Origin: Lachnospiraceae bacterium
GTDB lineage: Bacteria; Bacillota; Clostridia; Lachnospirales; Lachnospiraceae
Reading direction: 5' to 3'
NCBI GenBank assembly: GCA_016283755.1
Contig: JAEENO010000020.1
Coordinates: 84,156 to 148,155, forward strand
Length of the DNA stretch: 64,000 nucleotides
Under the pieces are notes generated by a model that was given only the letters and a program-made list of their open reading frames with translations, ran no database searches and was not told the origin of the DNA. A program made the translations under genes and the position numbers. This document shows, piece after piece, positions 8,605 through 17,108 of this stretch (its first letter is position 1; the number at the start of each line of letters is the position of its first letter).

Positions 8605-9438
8605 CTACATAAAGAATGATTCATTAAGCATCATCATTCCGACCGAATCTACGGAACCCGTCATGATAATCTCGTCATCATCATTCATCTCGACACTAAG
8701 GTCTCCTCCCGGCTGACTTACGACTATCTTTCTATCGGTAAGTCCGAGTCTTGTCGTTACCGCAATAGCGGCGCACGCAGATGTACCGGACGCAAGCGTA
8801 TAACCTGCACCTCTCTCATATACTTCAATCTCGACATGGTCGCGACTTATTACATGGAGCATCATGAAATTGATTCTCTCCGGGAAATAATCGGCCGACT
8901 CAATCATCGGGCCCAATTCCATAACTTTATCATAATGAACCTCATCGGTCATATATACGCAATGAGGGTTACCTACACTAAGACATGTAACCTCGTACAA
9001 TGTACCGCCGAAATACATCGGCTCATTGATGACTTCACGCTCTTCTCCTATAACCGGAATCTTGGATGCGTGGAAGTCTGCCTTCCCCATCTTCGCTCTA
9101 ACAAGCGTTGCATCATCGTTAAGAAACTCAACATACGTCTTGCCGCTTGCTGTGTAGAATTCAGCGCTTTTACCCGTAACATACCCTTCGTCGAATAAGT
9201 ACTTGGCGAAAATTCTGATACCTGTACCGGAATTGGACGCTTCCGAACCATCCGGGTTATAACATTTAACAGATATCTTATCGCCTTCTCTTATAGGTCC
9301 GTACAGTATTCCGTCGGCGCCGATACCGAAATTACGCTTACAAAGCTTTCTGATATGGGCTTCCTGCAAGTTAACATCACACTTTTCAGGATCTATTACC
9401 AGGTAGTCATTGCCTAAACCGTGGTATTTCTTAATCAT
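8605..9438 (-). CDS. Diaminopimelate-epimerase-like protein lacking both catalytic cysteines
   Basis: 277 aa from ATG 9438; a TTG start at 9450 is possible. The protein aligns by eye with DapF over its whole length: HGLGNDY start, NPDGSEA, GNPHCV, and the ERINF and GPM core motifs. DapF uses two cysteines, in CGNG and ACGSGACA. Here the positions read NSGTGIR and LASGTSACA, so both are serine (TCC codons), and the GAGET glutamate is tyrosine (GAGYT). A two-base racemase with Cys/Cys cannot operate as usual. It may be a paralogue acting on another substrate or a non-racemising homologue. The neighbours (argS, acidic hypothetical, hydF) give no pathway clue. Confidence 0.82.
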   Translation of the reverse strand: MIKKYHGLGNDYLVIDPEKCDVNLQEAHIRKLCKRNFGIGADGILYGPIREGDKISVKCYNPDGSEASNSGTGIRIFAKYLFDEGYVTGKSAEFYTASGKTYVEFLNDDATLVRAKMGKADFHASKIPVIGEEREVINEPMYFGGTLYEVTCLSVGNPHCVYMTDEVHYDKVMELGPMIESADYFPERINFMMLHVISRDHVEIEVYERGAGYTLASGTSACAAIAVTTRLGLTDRKIVVSQPGGDLSVEMNDDDEIIMTGSVDSVGMMMLNESFFM

Positions 9439-9467
9439 AAATGAATTCAACTTACCGCTACCCCCAT

Positions 9468-9989
9468 TTATTCTTTGTCAGCCGAGTTCTCATTAATAAT
9501 ACTCTGAAGTTCGTCCTTTCTCATGTTAAGGATCGCTTCTGCCTGTGCCTTGGTCTCATCGGAAACTTCGCCCTGTCCGTAAGTGCCGGAATAGGAACCC
9601 GTTGACGCATTGTAGTTAGGGTCTTTCTCGCCGGCGAGCTTTTCTTCCCATTCTTTCTTCTTGGCAAGCTCATCTTCTTCTGCTTCTCTTTGAAGTCTCC
9701 GGAATATCTCGTCTGCCTGTGCAAGAACATCCGGATCGATATCGGATACATCAAGTGTAGGATCGACTATCTCAACACCCTCAGGAACATTGCTTCTTCC
9801 AAGATCATCGTCGGTTGCCGCAACATTATCGGAAGAAGCATCAGTCTCTCCCATAGCGGCCTTCCGCATAGCCTCTTCTTCTTCGACCGTAACGAAATGA
9901 ACACGGTTTCTTTTAACAACCGTCTTCTTAAGATCGCTTTTAAAGTTCCTCATATCAATTGTATCGATAATAGGGGCTCTGTCTTTCAT
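9468..9989 (-). CDS. Hypothetical acidic, low-complexity protein
   Basis: 173 aa from ATG 9989, chosen because GGAGG lies seven bases upstream; the frame extends to 10010 without a better site. Not recognised as a family. It begins KDRAPIIDTIDMRNFKSDLKK and has a Glu/Asp-rich middle that includes an acidic, probably helical segment (EIFRRLQREAEEDELAKKKE), then a Gly/Ser/Tyr linker, and ends in another predicted helix. There are no cysteines, transmembrane segment or signal peptide. It stands between hydF and the dapF-like gene on the same strand. Confidence 0.75.
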   Translation of the reverse strand: MKDRAPIIDTIDMRNFKSDLKKTVVKRNRVHFVTVEEEEAMRKAAMGETDASSDNVAATDDDLGRSNVPEGVEIVDPTLDVSDIDPDVLAQADEIFRRLQREAEEDELAKKKEWEEKLAGEKDPNYNASTGSYSGTYGQGEVSDETKAQAEAILNMRKDELQSIINENSADKE

Positions 9990-10071
9990 AGTCTGACCTC
10001 CAATAGGCATAGTTCTGATAATATTATACTACTACATGGTAAAAAAGCAAAGTTTTAGAGACATTCTTTAA

Positions 10072-11277
10072 TTATAAAAGCGGCTTTAATGCACGGTCCA
10101 GAATACCCGTCATATAGGCAATCGCAACTCCGTAATTGGTCATCGGAATGTTCTTTGCCTTGGCAAGTTCCATTCTGTGCTCCATCTCTTTATCGTTAAG
10201 CATACATCCGCCACAGTGGATTATAAGCTTTGCTCCGTCTATCGACTCATCAAAGTCCGTACCGCTTGTAAACTTGAATCTCGGCTCTATTCCGGTAAAA
10301 CGTCTTATAAGATTTGGAAGCTTAACCGTTCCGATATCTCCGCACTGTCTGTGATGCGTACATCCCTCCGATATAACAACGGTATCCGTTACGGATAAGT
10401 CCTTAATCTTTTTTACGGATTCAGACAGATAAAGGATGTCATAATTAAGTCTCGCAAGAAGAATTGAAAATGAAGTCAACGGAATATTACTCGGCACTAT
10501 CTTATCTACACTCGCGAATGCCTGACTATCTGTTACAACAAGTGCCGGCGGATTCTTCAATGCACGAAGTGCTGCCTCGAGTTCATTAACCTGAACAACC
10601 ATTGTAATTCCGTCAAAATGAAGTACATCCCTTATTGCCTGCTGCTGCGGAAGAATCATTCTTCCCTTAGGTGCGGATTCATCTATAGGAGTTACAAGTA
10701 TGATAACATCGTCCTTCTTAACGAGATTATCAAGCATATGATTTTCCTTAATTTTTCCCTTCATTAAGGTTCCGAGATACTCTCTTAATTCATTGATGTT
10801 CTCTTTATTCCTTGCGCTGACATAGAATACATGGCCTTTTATTGCAGGGTCATTATCAAAACGTCTCTTATCGATATCCTTCATCTTGTCAATCTTATTA
10901 ACGACTATGACGTAAGGAACTTTTCTCTCATTAAGCTCCATAATAATTGCAAGCTCGGATTTTCCCATAATAGATGTTCCGTCAACTACAATTAACGCAA
11001 GGTCGGTACTTCTTAATACTTCAAAAGCTCTGACAATTCTTTCCTTGCCGAGCACCGTTTTATCATCAAGACCCGGTGTATCTGTAATTACAACAGGACC
11101 TAAAGGAAGTATCTCCATAGACTTATGTACCGGGTCTGTTGTTGTACCCGGTAAATCAGCGACTATCGATATTCTCTGACCGGTAAGCGCATTAATAAGT
11201 GATGACTTACCCGCATTGGTATGTCCGAAGATTCCTATATGTATTCTTTCCGAACGTGGCGTATCTGTTAATCCCAT
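10072..11277 (-). CDS. hydF: [FeFe]-hydrogenase H-cluster maturation GTPase
   Basis: 401 aa. The N-terminal GTPase domain has the P-loop GHTNAGKSS, DTPG (ITDTPGLDD) and NKID motifs. The C-terminal part carries the [4Fe-4S] ligands CTHH and HCGGC that define HydF. HydF is the scaffold on which HydE and HydG build the 2Fe subcluster before transfer to HydA, so the organism should make an [FeFe]-hydrogenase. Start ATG 11277 (GGAGG five bases upstream) is preferred over ATG 11280, which is too close. No hydE, hydG or hydA occurs in the window. It follows the ftsZ terminator. Confidence 0.95.
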   Translation of the reverse strand: MGLTDTPRSERIHIGIFGHTNAGKSSLINALTGQRISIVADLPGTTTDPVHKSMEILPLGPVVITDTPGLDDKTVLGKERIVRAFEVLRSTDLALIVVDGTSIMGKSELAIIMELNERKVPYVIVVNKIDKMKDIDKRRFDNDPAIKGHVFYVSARNKENINELREYLGTLMKGKIKENHMLDNLVKKDDVIILVTPIDESAPKGRMILPQQQAIRDVLHFDGITMVVQVNELEAALRALKNPPALVVTDSQAFASVDKIVPSNIPLTSFSILLARLNYDILYLSESVKKIKDLSVTDTVVISEGCTHHRQCGDIGTVKLPNLIRRFTGIEPRFKFTSGTDFDESIDGAKLIIHCGGCMLNDKEMEHRMELAKAKNIPMTNYGVAIAYMTGILDRALKPLL

Positions 11278-11295
11278 CATATCCTCCTTGGTATT

Positions 11296-11328
11296 ATAAA
11301 GGGCGCACCACCTTGGTGATACGCCCCC
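11296..11328 (-). terminator. Terminator after ftsZ
   Basis: A GC-rich stem (GGGCG...ATCACC pairing with GGTGGTGCGCCC) is followed by TTTATAAT in the minus-strand direction, between ftsZ and hydF. It probably ends the dcw transcript. Confidence 0.75.
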
Positions 11329-11340
11329 TTGTTATACTTA

Positions 11341-12573
11341 TTATTTTCTGGAATTCTTTAAGAAATCAGGCACCTGAATATTCTTTTTCTCTACTTTGCT
11401 CTCAATAGGCTCAGCTCTTCTTATGCCCGGTAACGGATCCTGAATCGTCTGTGTCTGCTGCTGAGTTGGCTGCTGTGCAGGCTGTACCGGCTGTACAGGC
11501 TTAGCACTTGCAACAGGTTGCTGATTAGGATTCGGTACATACGATCTTGTAGGTGGAGTTACCGGAATCCTCTGCTGCGGTGCTGTTGATGTTCTTGTAA
11601 GTCCGAGTCTGTCATTAACACTAACAGGCTTCTCTTCAAGTCCGGTAGCAATTACCGTAATGGTAACTTCATCTATATCTTCCTCCATCAAACCGAAGAT
11701 AATATTGGAATTCTCTCCAACGAGATCACGTACATAAGTTGTTGCTTCGTCTGTATCAAAGAGGCCAACACCACCGGTGAAGTTAATAATAACATCCGAT
11801 GCTCCGTTAATGGATGTCTCAAGAAGAGGACTCGCAACGGCAATCTTAACTGCCTCGAGTGCCTTGTTCTCACCCTTGGCTGAACCGATACCGATATGAG
11901 CAACACCCTTGTTCTCCATAACAGTCTTAACGTCTGCGAAGTCAAGGTTGATTAATGCAGGCTTATTGATAAGATCTGTAATACCCTGAACTGCCTGCTG
12001 TAATACCTGGTCTGCCTTCTTCAATGCATCCGTCATCGACGTTCTTCTCTCTGAAATCTCAAGAAGCTTATCGTTAGGGATAACGATCAATGTATCTACG
12101 TACTCCTTAAGGCGCTCAATTCCGCCCAAGGCATTGTTCATTCTTACTCTGGCTTCAAATCTGAAAGGTTTCGTTACAACACCTACTGTTAAGATTCCAA
12201 GATCCTTGGAAATCTTAGCTACCACAGGAGCTGCACCGGTTCCGGTACCACCGCCCATACCGCAGGTTACGAATACCATATCAGCGCCTTCAAGTGCTGC
12301 TCTTATATCCTCTTCAGACTCTTCCGCAGCCTTCTGTCCGATCTCAGGCTGTGCACCTGCACCAAGACCTTTGGTAAGCTTCTCACCGATCTGAATAACT
12401 CTCTCGGCTTTGCAAAGCTTAAGTGCCTGCTTATCGGTATTAATTCCGATAAACTCAACACCGCCTATATTCTCATCTATCATTCGATTAACCGCATTAT
12501 TGCCGGCGCCGCCGACACCTACGACCAGTATCTTCGCACTGACATCTATTCCTCTATCCTCTAATTCAAGCAA
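11341..12573 (-). CDS. ftsZ: Cell division GTPase FtsZ
   Basis: 410 aa from a TTG at 12573, chosen because GGAGG sits eight bases upstream; the frame runs on to a TTG at 12594. The tubulin signature GGGTGTG is at residues 107-113 and the N-terminal [15 protein letters not shown] is intact. A Gln/Pro-rich linker follows (about residues 320-390), and the C-terminal peptide [12 protein letters not shown] matches the FtsA/SepF-binding tail. FtsZ polymerises at mid-cell to build the division ring. It ends the dcw cluster and has its own promoter just upstream. Confidence 0.97.
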   Translation of the reverse strand: MLELEDRGIDVSAKILVVGVGGAGNNAVNRMIDENIGGVEFIGINTDKQALKLCKAERVIQIGEKLTKGLGAGAQPEIGQKAAEESEEDIRAALEGADMVFVTCGMGGGTGTGAAPVVAKISKDLGILTVGVVTKPFRFEARVRMNNALGGIERLKEYVDTLIVIPNDKLLEISERRTSMTDALKKADQVLQQAVQGITDLINKPALINLDFADVKTVMENKGVAHIGIGSAKGENKALEAVKIAVASPLLETSINGASDVIINFTGGVGLFDTDEATTYVRDLVGENSNIIFGLMEEDIDEVTITVIATGLEEKPVSVNDRLGLTRTSTAPQQRIPVTPPTRSYVPNPNQQPVASAKPVQPVQPAQQPTQQQTQTIQDPLPGIRRAEPIESKVEKKNIQVPDFLKNSRK

Positions 12574-12649
12574 GGGTTCTTCCTCCTTCACCAATCTCTA
12601 TATCAATTAAAAATAATATCCCAATCTGCCTAATAACACACTACTAAAT

Positions 12650-12678
12650 ATAATATCTTTTTTCCGACAAAAATTCAA
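12650..12678 (-). promoter_or_regulatory. Promoter for ftsZ
   Basis: Minus-strand -35 TTGAAT (12673-12678) and -10 TATTAT (12650-12655) are separated by exactly 17 bp in the ftsQ-ftsZ gap. This allows ftsZ expression independent of the rest of the cluster. Confidence 0.65.
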
Positions 12679-12695
12679 CAAAAAATCATCATAAT

Positions 12696-13475
12696 TTATG
12701 GTTGTTTTTCAAAAATAATATCCGTGTTTTTCTCTGAATAATCCTCCATGTGCAACACACCCTTTTCGCCGCTTAATTTCGGCAAAATCTTGGCAAGTCG
12801 CACCACTTTATCGTTAAGATTATCCGCTTCTCCGAACATAACAGTTATGTCCCCATATATAATCTCAATATCCGTTGAAGAATTAAACCATATAACTTCA
12901 GGCATTATCTCATACTTCTCAAGTGCAAGCGTAATTGCGAGAAGATTCTTATACATGCTTCTGCTGTCAGTCTTAATCGTCTCGTATAATGCGACTTCTT
13001 TAACCTGAATTCCCTTAATTAAAGCAATATCGGGTAAGACCTCAGTGGAAAGTTCAACAACAACTCCGTCTTTATCAATATAAGCGAACTGTCCCGTAGC
13101 TTCCACATACATATATCCGATTATCTTTTTCTCATAGACTCTTATCGTAAGCTCATTTAAGCCATCCATCTTAACTTCCGTCTTGTCGATAAAAGGAAGC
13201 TTCTCAGGCTCTTTAAACTTATACTTAAGATAGACATATAACGTATTGTACGAATACTCATCATTAAGTATTATTCTTTTTACAGCATCGTCTTCGTAGA
13301 GGTTATTGCCTTTGATATTGACTTTCTTGACATTACACGCAAAATATACAAACATAAATAAGCCGACAGTTATAATAACCACGCCGACAAGTATTATCAA
13401 TATGCGAAGCAATATGCTGTCTTTTTCTTCAGCCGGTTCGTTATCTGTTACCGGCAATTTGCGCTTCTTCAACAT
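12696..13475 (-). CDS. ftsQ: Cell division protein FtsQ/DivIB
   Basis: 259 aa. It has a short charged cytoplasmic N-terminus, one transmembrane helix (about residues 24-46) and then a POTRA-like domain (VKKVNIKGNNLYEDDAVKRI) and the FtsQ domain. This is the bitopic FtsQ/DivIB layout; the protein forms the FtsQLB/DivIB-DivIC-FtsL complex that licenses septal wall synthesis. The ATG at 13475 lies inside the end of ftsW (35-bp overlap), with GAGGAG just upstream. The position between ftsW and ftsZ supports the call despite low sequence conservation. Confidence 0.88.
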   Translation of the reverse strand: MLKKRKLPVTDNEPAEEKDSILLRILIILVGVVIITVGLFMFVYFACNVKKVNIKGNNLYEDDAVKRIILNDEYSYNTLYVYLKYKFKEPEKLPFIDKTEVKMDGLNELTIRVYEKKIIGYMYVEATGQFAYIDKDGVVVELSTEVLPDIALIKGIQVKEVALYETIKTDSRSMYKNLLAITLALEKYEIMPEVIWFNSSTDIEIIYGDITVMFGEADNLNDKVVRLAKILPKLSGEKGVLHMEDYSEKNTDIIFEKQP

Positions 13476-14616
13476 CTGACTCCTCTATCTTGATACGCTT
13501 TGATACACTTAAAACCACACCTATTTCCGCAAGCAGGAATACTACCGAAGTTCCTCCATAACTTATAAAAGGCAATGAAATACCGGTATTCGGAATTGTA
13601 TTCGTTACAACGGCAATATTAAGAACAACCTGGGTTGCTATATGACCCAGAACTCCCATAACAATAAGCGCACCGAAAGTATCATTCGAATGCTTTATAA
13701 TTATCGCAAATCTGTAAATCATCAATGCAAAAAGCACTATAACCGAAATTGCGCCGAACAATCCCAGTTCCTCGCAGATAATCGAGAATATCATATCGTT
13801 CTGTGCTTCCGGAACGTGACCTAATTTCTGGATACTCTGTCCTAAACCCTTACCCATTATTCCGCCGGATCCTATAGCATACAAACCCTGAAGGGTCTGA
13901 CCGCCGTTCTTTGCTGTCTCCGGATTAAGCCATGCATCGATACGCTGTGCTCTGTAGCCGACTTTCATGATATATACCGCGCCTATAAATACGAGCACCA
14001 TACCGGTTAGCAAAAACTGCATATACTTTCTGCTTGATGCAAAAATCATTATAAGTACAATTGCCATTACGATAATAGCATTGGAAAGATTTGTTATAGC
14101 TATTCCGGCGAACGCAGGCATTACAAGCACGAATGCCTTGACCACCGTCTTGATATCATCTATCTTGTCTCCTATACTTACAAGAAATGCTGCCATAAAT
14201 ATAATTATCGCAAGCTTTGCATACTCGGAAGGCTGGAAAGATATACCATTAATAACAATCCATCTCTTAGAACCGTTGATTTCTTTACCAATAACAAAAA
14301 CCAGATATATAAGAACCAATGAACTAAGGTATACCCAAGGTGCAAATCTCTTAAGCCACTTATAATCAAAATTGGCTGCAATTATCATCGCAACAAGACC
14401 TAAGATAGTATTTCTTAACTGTTTCATAAAATAGTAATTTGCACGTCCGAATTTAAGTTCTGCCACATATGACGACGTCGAATATACCATAAGAAGGCCA
14501 AAAGCAAGTAAGAAAAGCGTAATAAATAAAAGCGTATAATCAAAGAAGAAGACAGATGTCTCCCTCTTCTCCTTGCGCTTTTTCTTCTTAACTTCCTTAA
14601 CTCTTGCGTCGGGCAT
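13441..14616 (-). CDS. ftsW: Lipid II polymerase / cell division protein FtsW (SEDS family)
   Basis: 391 aa from ATG 14616 (GGAG nine bases upstream). A basic cytoplasmic N-terminus (KEVKKKKRKEKRE) precedes about ten membrane helices. SEDS motifs visible include SSKRWIVINGISFQPSEYAK-like residues, the GHVPEAQNDMIFSIICEELG loop and the NTGISLPFISYGGTS signature. SEDS proteins polymerise glycan strands together with a class B PBP. The gene sits between murD and ftsQ. SpoVE or RodA identity cannot be excluded by motif, but dcw position favours FtsW. No murG lies between ftsW and ftsQ. Confidence 0.92.
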   Translation of the reverse strand: MPDARVKEVKKKKRKEKRETSVFFFDYTLLFITLFLLAFGLLMVYSTSSYVAELKFGRANYYFMKQLRNTILGLVAMIIAANFDYKWLKRFAPWVYLSSLVLIYLVFVIGKEINGSKRWIVINGISFQPSEYAKLAIIIFMAAFLVSIGDKIDDIKTVVKAFVLVMPAFAGIAITNLSNAIIVMAIVLIMIFASSRKYMQFLLTGMVLVFIGAVYIMKVGYRAQRIDAWLNPETAKNGGQTLQGLYAIGSGGIMGKGLGQSIQKLGHVPEAQNDMIFSIICEELGLFGAISVIVLFALMIYRFAIIIKHSNDTFGALIVMGVLGHIATQVVLNIAVVTNTIPNTGISLPFISYGGTSVVFLLAEIGVVLSVSKRIKIEESDVEEAQIAGNR

Positions 14617-14619
14617 CAA

Positions 14620-16035
14620 TTAATTCTCCTTGATGTTTCTGACAATATCCTTAAAGATACGTCCACGCTGCTCGTAGTTATCAAACATTCCCCAGCTTGC
14701 ACAAGCAGGTGAAAGTAAGACCGCATCTCCCGGGCATGCGTTTTTAATACATATATCCATACACTCTTCGAATGTATCAGCCATTACGATGTTGGTAACA
14801 CCGTATTTTCTAGCACATTCCGCAATCTTGTCGCGTGTAACACCGATAAGAACAAGAAGCTTAACCTTGTTATCAAAAGCCTTGATCCAGTCGTCATACT
14901 CGCTGCCCTTATCATATCCGCCTCCGATAAGGATTGTAGGCTTTGTCATAGCCTTAATTCCCTGAATTGCTGCATCCGGATTCGTTCCCTTAGAATCGTT
15001 GTAGTAATCTACGCCGTTCTTGGTTGCAACGAATTCGATTCTGTGCTCAACAGCCTTGAAATCTCTTATAACCTTAAGTGTAATATCAAGCGGCACATTC
15101 ATGGCTTCCGCAATCGCAAGTGCAGCCATAACATTCTCTATATTGCACATTCCGACAAGATTCATGTCGGTAACATTCATAATCTTCTTCGGTTCTGCAG
15201 GGTTATCGTTATATGATACGGCTTTACCCTCATAACCCTTGTAATTTCTTACGCCTGCACGATAGATTGCACCATCTTCGTAGTAGAATCCGTTCTCTAA
15301 CTTCGTTGATGATGAAAAAGCTATAACCGTTGCAGGGCATCTGTCGATAAAAGCTCTCGTATCAGGACTGTCGTAATTAAGTACGCATACGTCATCCTTT
15401 GTCTGATTAAGTGTAATATCTTCCTTAGCCTTGATATATGCTTCCATCGTATGATGACGGTTAAGATGATCCGGTGTAATATTAAGAATTGCAGTAACTA
15501 CAGGATGAAAATCAATAATTGTCTCAAGCTGGAATGAACTTATCTCTGCAACCGTAATCTGATCTTCTACCTGCGCTGCAGCCTTCTCTGTATAAGGAAT
15601 ACCGATATTACCGACAACATCAACGTGCTTATAATAAGCCTTCATAATTTCGCCCGTAAGAGTTGTAGTCGTGGTCTTACCGTTGGTTCCCGTAATACCG
15701 ATAACACTGCCTTTACCGCAGATATATCCTAATTCAATCTCACCTATAATCATAACACCGCGATTGCGCATCTCGTTAATCCACGGAAGATCCGTAGGTA
15801 CGCCCGGGCTTAATATAAGGCAATCAGTGCTTTTCTTAACATCATCGCTAAGCTCGCCAACAATGATATTAACACCGCGCAATACAGGATTATCGTTAAT
15901 AAGCTTATTAACATCAAGCTTCTCATTGGAATCTGTAAGTGTTGCTTCGATACCTTTTTCTTTTAAAAGTGCAATTGCCGCAACTCCGCTCTTTCCGGAA
16001 CCTACGACAAGAATTTTTTTACCGTCAAGAATCAT
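14620..16035 (-). CDS. murD: UDP-N-acetylmuramoyl-L-alanine--D-glutamate ligase
   Basis: 471 aa. The N-terminal Rossmann-like UDP-binding domain (VVGSGKSGVAAIALL), the central ATPase with P-loop GITGTNGKTTTT, and the C-terminal ligase domain (ILIGGGYDKGSEYDDW; LLSPACASWGMFDNYEQRG) are all present and typical of MurD. It adds D-Glu to UDP-MurNAc-L-Ala in the cytosol. The start ATG overlaps the mraY stop, indicating translational coupling, and ftsW starts 3 bp after its stop. Confidence 0.96.
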   Translation of the reverse strand: MILDGKKILVVGSGKSGVAAIALLKEKGIEATLTDSNEKLDVNKLINDNPVLRGVNIIVGELSDDVKKSTDCLILSPGVPTDLPWINEMRNRGVMIIGEIELGYICGKGSVIGITGTNGKTTTTTLTGEIMKAYYKHVDVVGNIGIPYTEKAAAQVEDQITVAEISSFQLETIIDFHPVVTAILNITPDHLNRHHTMEAYIKAKEDITLNQTKDDVCVLNYDSPDTRAFIDRCPATVIAFSSSTKLENGFYYEDGAIYRAGVRNYKGYEGKAVSYNDNPAEPKKIMNVTDMNLVGMCNIENVMAALAIAEAMNVPLDITLKVIRDFKAVEHRIEFVATKNGVDYYNDSKGTNPDAAIQGIKAMTKPTILIGGGYDKGSEYDDWIKAFDNKVKLLVLIGVTRDKIAECARKYGVTNIVMADTFEECMDICIKNACPGDAVLLSPACASWGMFDNYEQRGRIFKDIVRNIKEN

Positions 16036-17033
16036 AATTTACCTCCGCATATACCGGCAAAGCCTACGAGACAAAGAAGTGCTGTAACTATTGCAAAGAA
16101 AGCAACAACCTTAGTCTCTGAATATCCCTTAAGTTCGTAGTGATGATGGATAGGCGTCATCTTAAATATACGCTTACCCTGACCGTACTTCTTCTTCGTG
16201 TACTTAAAGTAAGATACCTGAATAATTACCGATAATACCTCAACAAAATAAATGAAACCGACAATCGGTAAGTAAAGCGGAAGCTTAAGTATATATGCCA
16301 TTCCGGCAACATAACCGCCAAGTGCAAGTGAGCCTGTATCGCCCATAAATATCTTGGCAGGATATGCATTGAACATAAGGAATCCAAGAAGCGCACCTAT
16401 TACAGCTGCAGGAAGTAATGCAACCTGCTCTGTCTTGTAAAGTGATACGCAAATAAAGAAAAGTGATACCGGAAGTGTAACGGTTGATAAAAGTCCGTCA
16501 AGACCGTCGGTAAAGTTAACACCGTTAGCCGTTCCGATAACAACAAAGAACATCAAAGGTATTGTCAAAAAGCCTGCGTTAAGATAATAACCGCCTGCTA
16601 CGAAATACTGCGAAAACGGAATTAAAAGTGTAAGATCGTTGCCTGAGAAAAATACCATATAAGCTGCAAATACAGCTGTTACAACAATCTGAAGAAGCAT
16701 CTTCTGATAGCTCAAAAGTCCGTCGGAGCGTTTCAATACTACCTTAAGATAATCATCAAGAAAACCGATTACCGCATATCCCCAGGTAAGAATTAAAACA
16801 GGTAATACCTTAGGATACTTGCCGATGCTTATTAAGACAGCAACGGTAAGTCCCGCAAGGATAAGCATGCCTCCCATTGTAGGGGTACCGTTCTTAACCT
16901 GGTGAGACTCAAGTTCCTCTCTCTCGGTATTGCCGACTTTGAGCTTTTTAAGCCATGGAATAAGTACCGGGCCGACCGCCACGGTAACGAAATAAGCAAT
17001 TATAAGCGGAAGAATTATCTCCTGCAAATACAT
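16032..17033 (-). CDS. mraY: Phospho-N-acetylmuramoyl-pentapeptide transferase
   Basis: 333 aa from ATG 17033, preceded by GAGGTG; the frame continues to 17078 without a ribosome site. About ten membrane helices with the family motifs GTPTMGGM, FLDDYLK (the Asp pair), GTANGVNFTDGLDGL and the terminal MTPIHHHYELKG. It transfers phospho-MurNAc-pentapeptide to undecaprenyl phosphate, giving lipid I. It lies between the class B PBP gene and murD. Confidence 0.97.
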   Translation of the reverse strand: MYLQEIILPLIIAYFVTVAVGPVLIPWLKKLKVGNTEREELESHQVKNGTPTMGGMLILAGLTVAVLISIGKYPKVLPVLILTWGYAVIGFLDDYLKVVLKRSDGLLSYQKMLLQIVVTAVFAAYMVFFSGNDLTLLIPFSQYFVAGGYYLNAGFLTIPLMFFVVIGTANGVNFTDGLDGLLSTVTLPVSLFFICVSLYKTEQVALLPAAVIGALLGFLMFNAYPAKIFMGDTGSLALGGYVAGMAYILKLPLYLPIVGFIYFVEVLSVIIQVSYFKYTKKKYGQGKRIFKMTPIHHHYELKGYSETKVVAFFAIVTALLCLVGFAGICGGKL

Positions 17034-17108
17034 AAAAATCACCTCTATAATATATATAACGAATAAATTATAGACCACTTAAAGTGCTATGGCAACCATT
17101 AAAGATTA

